Assembly: GCA_030642885.1 (NCBI GenBank)
Contig: DAOWMX010000160.1
Location: 1-5,465 of the forward strand
Reading direction: 5' to 3'
Origin: Anaerolineales bacterium
Lineage (GTDB): Bacteria; Chloroflexota; Anaerolineae; Anaerolineales; E44-bin32
DNA: 5,465 nucleotides
Shown here: one piece after another, positions 1-4,756 of the stretch
Layout: every line of letters begins with the position of its first letter
Numbering within the stretch: the stretch's first letter is position 1
Made by a program: the position numbers and the translations under genes
Notes under the pieces: generated by a model
Told to the model about the DNA's origin: nothing
Database searches by the model: none
Seen by the model: only the letters and a program-made list of their open reading frames with translations

Positions 1-569
1 AGCGCGTCGATATACGTGAGATGGTCAAAGCGTCTTGCGTCTGGTTTTTTATGCGGATCGGCATCGTAGACACCATCGACTTTCGTAGCTTTTATCACGA
101 TGTCGGCATCAATTTCCATCGCTCTCAAAGCCGCTGCAGTATCCGTGGAGAAATACGGATTTCCAGTTCCTCCGCCGAGGATCACTATTCGGTCTTTTTC
201 CAGGTGGCGAATCGCGCGACGGCGTATATAGGGTTCCGCCACGGCGCGCATCTCTATAGCCGACATCACTCTCGTAACCGATCCGCCACGCTCGAGCGCG
301 TCCATGAGCGCTAGAGAGTTCATCACAGTGCCGAGCATTCCCATGTAATCAGCTGTAGCCCGTTCCATGCCGCGCTCGATCCCCTCCAGACCCCGCCAGA
401 GGTTCCCCGCACCGATGACAATTGCAATTTGGACACCAAGGATACGAACCTCTTCTACTCGCGCGGCTACTTTCTCTGCCTTTCGGGGATCAATGCCAAT
501 GCCGCCCTCTCCCGCCAGAGCCTCACCGCCGAGCTTGAGGAGAATTCGTTGGTATACAGGATCAGCCAT
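1..569 (-). CDS. pyrH: UMP kinase (uridylate kinase), 3' end beyond the window
   Basis: Catalyses ATP-dependent phosphorylation of UMP to UDP in the cytoplasm, a step of pyrimidine nucleotide synthesis; bacterial UMP kinases of the amino-acid-kinase fold are usually hexamers. The frame is open from the ATG at 569 to the window edge: 189 codons plus two bases, against about 240 residues for the family, so roughly 50 C-terminal residues are missing. Visible motifs in order are the phosphate-binding KLGGEAL (12-18), GAGNLWRG (53-60), the ATADYMGMLGTVMN helix (71-84), GGTGNPYFSTDTAA (133-146) and KATKVDGVYDADP (160-172). The start is supported by GAGGGA at 575-580, five bases upstream. A competing ATG overlapping that GAGGGA runs into a stop after six codons. 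The usual KLSGE serine is glycine here (Gly14). It is third in the rpsB-tsf-pyrH run, 72 bp after tsf. Identification is firm. Confidence 0.97.
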   Translation of the reverse strand, partial: MADPVYQRILLKLGGEALAGEGGIGIDPRKAEKVAARVEEVRILGVQIAIVIGAGNLWRGLEGIERGMERATADYMGMLGTVMNSLALMDALERGGSVTRVMSAIEMRAVAEPYIRRRAIRHLEKDRIVILGGGTGNPYFSTDTAAALRAMEIDADIVIKATKVDGVYDADPHKKPDARRFDHLTYIDA

Positions 570-574
570 TTTTA

Positions 575-580
575 TCCCTC
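575..580 (-). promoter_or_regulatory. Shine-Dalgarno site of pyrH
   Basis: GAGGGA on the minus strand ends five bases before the ATG at 569. It decides the pyrH start over an overlapping out-of-frame ATG, which gives only a six-codon reading. Confidence 0.75.
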
Positions 581-610
581 ATAAATTCTTGGGCAATTAT
601 CGCCTTAAGC

Positions 611-639
611 AATCGGGCCAACAAGTTGTTGGCCCGATT
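611..639 (-). repeat. Perfect inverted repeat (stem-loop) between tsf and pyrH
   Basis: AATCGGGCCAACAA at 611-624 is exactly complementary to TTGTTGGCCCGATT at 626-639, around one central base. In RNA this would fold as a 12-13 bp stem with a 3-5 nt loop. It begins inside the second of two tandem TAA stops of tsf. On the minus strand the stem is followed by GCTTAAGG, not a run of T, so it is a poor classical intrinsic terminator. Partial attenuation between tsf and pyrH, a 3' stabilising structure or an RNase processing site are all possible. The structure itself is certain; the function is not. Confidence 0.7.
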
Positions 640-641
640 TA

Positions 642-1244
642 TTACGCTAGCTCCTCACCGATTTCCCATCGTTTAAACCGTCGTAAGGTGACGTTCTCAC
701 CCGTGCTCACGATTACATTATTTAATAAATCGGTAACAGTCTTGGAATCATCCCGAATGTATTCTTGACGCATGAGGCATGTTTCATCGAGGAATTTAGT
801 TAGCCGGCCTTCGATGATCCGATCAATGACCTTCTCCGGTTTTCCCTCACCCAGGGCACGTTTGTGTGCGATCTCCCGCTCAGCTTTGATGACTTCTTCC
901 GGGACGTCTTCTTCATGCACCCACTGTGGCGCTGAAGCCGCAATCTGAAGGGCGATCTCGTGGGCAAATTCGCGAAAGCCATCCGTGCGGGCGACAAAGT
1001 CCGTCTCGCAATTGACCTCCACCATTACTCCCACCCTGCCATCCCCGTGGCTGTACAACTCAAGCCTCCCGTTGCGAGTCTCTCGATTAGCGCGCTTCTT
1101 TGCATCGGCTAATCCTTGTTCACGCAGTAGGACGACCGCTTTATCCATATCGCCTTTGGTCTCTTCTAGAGCTTTCTTGCAATCGAGAACTCCAACGCCT
1201 GTCTTTTCACGCAGAGCTTTTACGTCTTTCGCTGCGATGCTCAT
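642..1244 (-). CDS. tsf: Translation elongation factor Ts, short form
   Basis: EF-Ts binds EF-Tu-GDP and promotes nucleotide release so that EF-Tu can be reloaded with GTP during elongation. The 200-residue product opens with the UBA-like N-terminal domain and carries both family signatures: LREKTGVGVLDCKKAL at 11-26 and EVNCETDFVAR at 76-86. The second contains the TDFV core (81-84), whose Asp-Phe inserts near the nucleotide site of EF-Tu. It is shorter than the ~283-residue E. coli protein and close to the Thermus type, which has a single core subdomain plus a C-terminal module; this is a natural short form, not a truncation. The ATG overlaps the rpsB stop as ATGA (1241-1244), so translation is probably coupled to S2. 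The nearest GGAG lies 11 bases upstream inside the rpsB tail, with a purine-rich stretch between. It ends in tandem TAA TAA. Identification is firm. Confidence 0.98.
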   Translation of the reverse strand: MSIAAKDVKALREKTGVGVLDCKKALEETKGDMDKAVVLLREQGLADAKKRANRETRNGRLELYSHGDGRVGVMVEVNCETDFVARTDGFREFAHEIALQIAASAPQWVHEEDVPEEVIKAEREIAHKRALGEGKPEKVIDRIIEGRLTKFLDETCLMRQEYIRDDSKTVTDLLNNVIVSTGENVTLRRFKRWEIGEELA

Positions 1245-2317
1245 TCTTCTGTTTTCTCCTCGTCCTCGATGGCCTCGGCTTCAACTGCTTCAGGCTCTTC
1301 ATCCGCCTCGGATTCTTCCGTCACTTCAGGTTCTTCTTTCGTTTCAGGCTCTTCTGTTGCTTCAGGTTCTTCTGTTGGTTCAGGTTCTTCATCTGCCGCG
1401 GATGCTTCAGCTGTCTCAACTTCCTCAGCTGACTCAGGTTCTTCTGTGGCATCCGCTGCCTCGGATTCCTCTTTCTCCTCAGGCGCTTCTTCTGCCTTTT
1501 CCTTTTCGCCGAAGGCGCCGCTCTGGATCTTCGCCAGTGTGGCTTCGCCCAACAGCTCCTCATCGCTCATCTCGTGTCCTTCAACGGGCATGGCTTTATC
1601 TGCATCAGTGACTTGCTCTTCCTCTTCATCTTTGCGCATCGCCTTGCCTTCGAGAACAGCGTCGGCGACCTTGGACGTAAGCAATTTGATGGCACGGATC
1701 GCATCATCGTTTGAAGGGATGACATAGTCGATGACACTTGGGTCACAATTTGTATCAACCAGAGCGATAACAGGGATGTTAATCAGATTAGCTTCATGAA
1801 TGGCGGTGCTCTCCTGACGAACATCGACAGCGAAAAGTCCCTTCGGCAGGGTTCGCATCTCACGAATTCCGCCAAGCCGGGCTTCCAATTTGTCAATCCG
1901 CCGCGTAATAGTTAGCGCTTCTTTCTTCGTAAGAAGTTCTAATTCGCCCGCGTCCCGGCGGCGCTCTAGCCCTTCAAGTTCGTCGATCCGGCTACGTATC
2001 GTCATCCAGTTCGTGAGCGTGCCCCCCAGCCAACGCAAGTTGACATAGGGCATGCCGCAGCGTACAGCCTCCAATTCGATCGTCTCTTGCGCTTGCCGTT
2101 TCGTGCCTACGAAGAGAATACCTCCGCCGTCAGCGACGATATCTCGAATGACGCCGTAAGCTTCTTCGAGCGCTTCAAGAGTCTGTTGAAGATCAATAAT
2201 GTGGATGCCGTTTCGCTCGGTGAAAATGTACGATTTCATCTTTGGGTTCCACTTACGAGTTCGGTGACCAAAGTGGACCCCTGTTTCAAGCAGGGCTTTC
2301 ATAGTAACGACGGCCAT
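1241..2317 (-). CDS. rpsB: Small-subunit ribosomal protein S2 with long acidic C-terminal tail
   Basis: S2 is a late-assembling 30S protein on the back of the small subunit. Residues 1 to about 228 form the standard core: LLETGVHFGHRTRKWNPKMK (9-28), FVGTKRQAQ (69-77), YVNLRWLGGTLTNW (91-104), a coiled-coil insertion around 108-148, and ALVDTNCDPSVIDYVIPSND (185-204). The product is 358 residues against about 240 in E. coli. The extra ~120 residues are rich in Glu, Ala, Pro and Thr. They contain a probable amphipathic segment, SDEELLGEATLAKI (251-264), then nine in-phase hexads (292-345), the last six close to EEPEAT. The tail is probably disordered. The ATG follows AGGAGG with a seven-base spacer and gives the family-typical MAVVTMKALLETG start. 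A good promoter and a structured leader precede it. The stop overlaps the tsf start by four bases. Identification of the core is firm; the role of the tail is unknown. Confidence 0.98.
   Translation of the reverse strand: MAVVTMKALLETGVHFGHRTRKWNPKMKSYIFTERNGIHIIDLQQTLEALEEAYGVIRDIVADGGGILFVGTKRQAQETIELEAVRCGMPYVNLRWLGGTLTNWMTIRSRIDELEGLERRRDAGELELLTKKEALTITRRIDKLEARLGGIREMRTLPKGLFAVDVRQESTAIHEANLINIPVIALVDTNCDPSVIDYVIPSNDDAIRAIKLLTSKVADAVLEGKAMRKDEEEEQVTDADKAMPVEGHEMSDEELLGEATLAKIQSGAFGEKEKAEEAPEEKEESEAADATEEPESAEEVETAEASAADEEPEPTEEPEATEEPETKEEPEVTEESEADEEPEAVEAEAIEDEEKTEE
1283..1444 (-). repeat. In-frame 18-bp tandem repeat coding the S2 hexad tail
   Basis: Nine consecutive 18-bp units encode hexapeptides in one phase (S2 residues 292-345): EEPESA, EEVETA, EASAAD, EEPEPT, EEPEAT, EEPETK, EEPEVT, EESEAD, EEPEAV. 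The first three are degenerate and the last six (1283-1390) are close copies. On the plus strand the unit reads roughly TTCAGGTTCTTCTGTTGC. The array probably grew by slippage or unequal exchange. It also explains the Ser-rich and Leu-rich open frames seen on the opposite strand. Confidence 0.85.
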
Positions 2318-2469
2318 GAGGTAACCTCCTATGCGTTAAACCTCCGCCCCATTTACTCTACGCCGGAACCAGTTGGCCCACCGGCACGCCCGGCGTAATC
2401 CTGAGGCGTGCGTATTTGCCCGAATTGGGCAGAATTATTCCCGCCCGGATTCATGATCAGGCGGGAGCG
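2318..2469 (-). promoter_or_regulatory. Structured 5' leader of rpsB
   Basis: About 150 transcribed bases lie between the promoter and the rpsB ATG. Stems seen by eye: TCCCGCC/GGCGGGA (2439-2445 with 2460-2466, 14-nt loop) at the very 5' end; TGCCC/GGGCA (2417-2421 with 2427-2431, 5-nt loop); a 7-bp stem (2384-2390 with 2405-2411); and an 8-bp stem (2359-2366 with 2390-2397) that may hold an inner stem (2369-2373 with 2380-2384, one G-U). The last two major stems share base 2390 and interlock, so they exclude each other or form a pseudoknot. S2 represses its own operon through the leader in E. coli. A comparable autoregulatory role here is inference, and I do not recognise a named RNA family. 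Confidence 0.5.
2325..2330 (-). promoter_or_regulatory. Shine-Dalgarno site of rpsB
   Basis: Consensus AGGAGG on the minus strand, seven bases before the ATG at 2317. The four bases GAGG can pair with CCTC at 2318-2321 across a three-base loop, so the site may be partly self-masked. Confidence 0.88.
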
Positions 2470-2475
2470 AAGGAG

Positions 2476-2504
2476 AGTATATCATGGGCATGAACCTTCG
2501 TCAA
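2476..2504 (-). promoter_or_regulatory. Sigma70-type promoter for rpsB-tsf-pyrH
   Basis: On the minus strand, TTGACG (2499-2504) is followed by a 17-base spacer and TATACT (2476-2481). The spacer ends in TGA, which gives an extended -10 (TGnTATACT). Five of six bases match the consensus in each hexamer and the spacer length is optimal. Transcription should begin near 2467-2469, leaving a leader of about 150 nt before rpsB. It sits at the expected place, between the end of the upstream block and the ribosomal protein gene. Confidence 0.8.
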
Positions 2505-2519
2505 AGAAATCAATAACTC

Positions 2520-2542
2520 ATTCGATGCGTAGACCATCGAAT
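2520..2542 (-). terminator. Stem-loop upstream of the rpsB promoter, possible terminator
   Basis: ATTCGATG and CATCGAAT form a perfect 8-bp stem with a 7-base loop, about 77 bp after the thioesterase stop and 15 bp before the -35 box. On the minus strand it is followed by GAGTTATTGATTTCTTTG, which is T-rich but interrupted. It could be a weak terminator for the upstream genes, or a protein-binding dyad near the promoter. The AT-rich stem and broken T tract make it an imperfect terminator. Confidence 0.35.
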
Positions 2543-2618
2543 CCATTAGGATGAGGCGAAAATTGATGCATGCCTGGTGGCGATTCAAGATCCATTCAGG
2601 GTTGAATAAGTAATCGGA

Positions 2619-3041
2619 TTAACCCGTTTTCTCAATTGTAGATTTAAGGGATTTCCTATGCACGCGCTCGGTGAAGCGATCTATCTCGATCACTGCACGT
2701 TCATGCGCTGCTTCACCGATCTTCTCCATCTCATCCCAGAGCTCAGTCTTGAAGGAAATCACATTTTTCTCGATCAGGACAATCTCCGCTTGGATGGAGA
2801 CCTTTCTCCCCAAAGGGGTCGGGGCGATATGGCGTACGGTAATGGCAATCCCTACCGTTGTCGTTCCCTCGACTAGGTGAGGTTCGACAAGCTTGCGGCA
2901 TGTCTGTTCAACAAAAGCGGCCATCGCTGGCGTTGCATACACTTGAAGTGAACCGCTTCCTAGATGCGATGCGACTCGCTCTGGGGTAACCTGCTGGTTG
3001 TCCTCGATACAGCTTCCTACGGTGATCCCATGGATATCCAT
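2619..3041 (-). CDS. FlK-like hotdog-fold acyl-CoA thioesterase
   Basis: A 140-residue single-domain hotdog protein of the fluoroacetyl-CoA thioesterase (FlK)-like family, expected to hydrolyse a short acyl-CoA in the cytoplasm as a dimer. Numbered from the chosen ATG, Thr37, Glu45 and His71 fall with exactly the spacing of FlK's catalytic Thr42, Glu50 and His76. Gly64 and Arg115 match FlK Gly69 and Arg120. The blocks YATPAMAAFVE, TTVGIAITVRHIAPTP and AHERAVIEIDRF are family hallmarks. The Phe33/Phe36 gate of FlK is replaced by Gly and Ser (residues 28 and 31), so fluoroacetate specificity is not expected. The ATG at 3041 is preferred; an in-frame TTG at 3050 would add three residues but has a GGAG only three bases away. 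It lies 27 bp after acpS, probably in the same transcript. The family call is strong; the substrate is unknown. Confidence 0.9.
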   Translation of the reverse strand: MDIHGITVGSCIEDNQQVTPERVASHLGSGSLQVYATPAMAAFVEQTCRKLVEPHLVEGTTTVGIAITVRHIAPTPLGRKVSIQAEIVLIEKNVISFKTELWDEMEKIGEAAHERAVIEIDRFTERVHRKSLKSTIEKTG

Positions 3042-3068
3042 CGCCCACAAATTCTCCGTCTTAAAAGC

Positions 3069-3443
3069 TTATAGTGCTTGCCGTAGCGCGATAGCGACTG
3101 CAACCGCGTGCGTATGGGTGTGACTCAAGCTAATCGACCAGGCGGTGATCCCTAACTCACTGGCTGTCTCTTCCGCTCGCCCGGAGAGATGAAGCAGAGG
3201 CTCTTTATGGGGTCCTTTGACGATCTCAATCTCTTTCCAACCCACCTCGCCGATGCCGGTGCCTAGCGCCTTCGCTACCGCTTCCTTCGCTGCAAAGCGA
3301 GCTGCCAGTGCTGGTGTACGCCCTCCTGAATCAACCAATTCATTGGGTGTAAACAAGCGCTGAAAAAACCGCTGACCATGGCGTATGATGGCGCGGTCGA
3401 TGCGCTCGACCTCGACAATGTCTACGCCCGATGAGACCAGCAT
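3069..3443 (-). CDS. acpS: Holo-[acyl-carrier-protein] synthase
   Basis: AcpS transfers 4'-phosphopantetheine from coenzyme A to the conserved serine of acyl carrier protein, making it active for fatty acid synthesis; the enzyme is a cytoplasmic trimer needing Mg2+. The 124-residue product is full length for the family. GVDIVEVERI (6-15) carries the metal-binding Asp8. RFAAKEAVAKALGTGIG (49-65) carries the second metal ligand Glu54 and the Lys residues of the CoA site. WSISLSHTHTHAVAVAIA (102-119) is the C-terminal signature. The ATG at 3443 shares its first base with the TGA stop of the preceding M16 gene (TGATG), which favours it over an in-frame TTG one codon earlier. The HTHTH run (108-112) is richer in His than the commoner SHDRDYA type. 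The tight junction implies translational coupling with the M16 gene. Identification is firm. Confidence 0.95.
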   Translation of the reverse strand: MLVSSGVDIVEVERIDRAIIRHGQRFFQRLFTPNELVDSGGRTPALAARFAAKEAVAKALGTGIGEVGWKEIEIVKGPHKEPLLHLSGRAEETASELGITAWSISLSHTHTHAVAVAIALRQAL

Positions 3444-4753
3444 CAATCCCCACCCCCATCTGGACCAGCGATGGCGACTGCAAGCCGTTCAGTGTCGAGA
3501 TAGCGTTTTCCGGCTGCCAAAACCTGGTCGCGAGTTATCCCTGCGATCAAATCTTGATAGCGCTGATAGTAATCCAACCCTAAATCATAACGTTCCATAT
3601 GCGAGATCGCCCCTGCAACTCCCTCATTTGACTCGAGCTGCATTGGGAGACGACCGATAAAACTGGCCTTGTTCTCGAAAAGCTCTTCCTCGCTCACGCG
3701 GCGAGACGTGAAACGCTTGATTTCTTTCTGCACAATCTCGATGGCGCGATTCTCGTCTCTCGGGTTCACCCCGGCAACAACCTGCCATGGACCAGGACCC
3801 GGTCCGCCTGAAATCGCACTGTACGCGTAATATGCCAATCCTGCGCTGACACGCACCGCCTCACCAATCCTCCCCATCATACCGAAACGCCCTAAGATGC
3901 TATTCCCCATCGCAGCCGCCAAATAATCTTCAGCATATCTACTGGGCCCAGCAGTTCCGATTACCAGGTCACTCTGTGCCTTCCCTTTGAGCCGGATTTC
4001 TACTCTCCCGGATTTCTTCAATGGCTTCAGCACCGGCAGGTCGGGCATCTCCCGTCTCTTCTTCGTTGTCCATTGGCCAAGCGTAGAAGAAACAAGGTCC
4101 AAAACCTTTTCGGTTTCAACGCCACCAACGATCGTTATCACAAGACCAGAGGCGCCGAAGTATTCACGATGGAACCTTCGTAGATCAGCGGGTGTCAAAT
4201 CTCGGATTGTCTCGACGTAACCGTTCGTCGACAGCCCGTAAGGATGATCACGGTACACCATTGTGTCGAACGCCATCTGTGCCCGTGCCCCGGTATCCTG
4301 TTCTCGGATCGCCAACGCGGTAAGCTGCTGAGCGCGCAATCGTTCAAATTCCGCTTTCGGGAAGGATGGATGCTCAAGAACATCGGCTAAGAGCTCTAAG
4401 AGTAAACCGAGATCTTCTGCAAGTGCCTTCCCATGGAAAGCTGTGGTGTGTGTCCCCCCATGCAGCGATAAGTGTGCGCCAATGGATTCTATCGCTTCGA
4501 AAATTTGTTCAAAGGAACGCGTTTGTGTGCCGCGGGTCATGGCGATTGCTGTCATGAAAGCCAGCCCAGCAGTATCCACTGTATTCGCAAGCGCTCCCGC
4601 TAGAAGATAACCGGAGAGGACAACAGACGGGCTGGAGAAATTTTCGCGGATGAGCACTACAATGCCATTGGGTAACTCTTCCCGGCGGATAGTGTCCGGT
4701 CCGGGAAGGGCAGCAATATCAAGATGTGGTAGAGGGGGTGTTTCGTTAGTCAT
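3443..4753 (-). CDS. M16-family peptidase-like protein lacking the zinc motif
   Basis: A 436-residue two-domain M16 (pitrilysin/processing-peptidase-like) protein. The N-terminal domain starts near residue 23 (REELPNGIVVLIRENFSSP), and the C-terminal M16_C domain spans roughly 185-350. Where active members have GLAHLLEH, this protein reads GLAFMTAI (63-70), so both histidines and the glutamate of HxxEH are gone and it cannot bind catalytic zinc in the usual way. The later LRAQQLTALAIREQDTGARA helix (139-158) and the C-terminal GRIGEAVRVSAGLAYYAYS region (294-312), with Arg301 and Tyr308/309, are retained. This is the pattern of non-catalytic M16B subunits that form a heterodimer with an HxxEH partner. 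The preceding M16 gene ends three bases upstream and is the natural partner. No signal peptide or membrane segment is evident, so it is probably cytoplasmic. The stop overlaps the acpS ATG. The family is firm; its inactivity is inferred from the missing ligands. Confidence 0.93.
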   Translation of the reverse strand: MTNETPPLPHLDIAALPGPDTIRREELPNGIVVLIRENFSSPSVVLSGYLLAGALANTVDTAGLAFMTAIAMTRGTQTRSFEQIFEAIESIGAHLSLHGGTHTTAFHGKALAEDLGLLLELLADVLEHPSFPKAEFERLRAQQLTALAIREQDTGARAQMAFDTMVYRDHPYGLSTNGYVETIRDLTPADLRRFHREYFGASGLVITIVGGVETEKVLDLVSSTLGQWTTKKRREMPDLPVLKPLKKSGRVEIRLKGKAQSDLVIGTAGPSRYAEDYLAAAMGNSILGRFGMMGRIGEAVRVSAGLAYYAYSAISGGPGPGPWQVVAGVNPRDENRAIEIVQKEIKRFTSRRVSEEELFENKASFIGRLPMQLESNEGVAGAISHMERYDLGLDYYQRYQDLIAGITRDQVLAAGKRYLDTERLAVAIAGPDGGGD

Positions 4754-4756
4754 AAC

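Noticed and set aside
564..582. Short minus-strand ATG frame overlapping the pyrH ribosome site
   Set aside because: It reads only six codons to a TGA and its ATG overlaps the GAGGGA that serves pyrH, so it is most likely incidental.
367..768. Plus-strand 133-codon frame across the pyrH start and tsf end
   Set aside because: It runs antisense through two well-identified genes and the inverted repeat, with Arg/Ser/Pro-rich composition typical of a shadow frame.
1283..1444. Possible CRISPR-like or mobile repeat array
   Set aside because: The units are 18 bp with no spacers and stay in the rpsB reading frame; they are coding repeats of the S2 tail.
1321..1563. Minus-strand 80-codon Lys/Arg/Gln-rich frame inside rpsB
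   Set aside because: It is an alternative frame of the same repeat DNA as the S2 tail. No independent start site or conserved motif was seen.
985..1611. Plus-strand open frame of 208 codons, rich in Leu, Arg and Ser
   Set aside because: It spans the antisense of tsf and the rpsB tail with low-complexity LQALLLLQVLL-type sequence derived from the repeat. The two real genes on the other strand are certain.
1269..1727. Plus-strand open frame of 152 codons, very rich in Ser, Ala and Gly (SGSSVASGSSV-like repeats)
   Set aside because: It lies exactly opposite the acidic repeat tail of rpsB. Reverse-complemented GAA/GAG codons read as TTC/CTC or Ser codons, so the repeats are a shadow of the S2 hexads. 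It has no ribosome site or family resemblance.
2087..2398. Plus-strand 103-codon frame over the rpsB start and leader
   Set aside because: It is antisense to the conserved S2 N-terminus and the promoter-leader region, and no family is recognisable.
3048..3050. TTG as the thioesterase start (three residues longer)
   Set aside because: The GGAG is only three bases from it, and the ATG at 3041 gives an N-terminus (MDIHGITVG) that fits the family better. It cannot be fully excluded.
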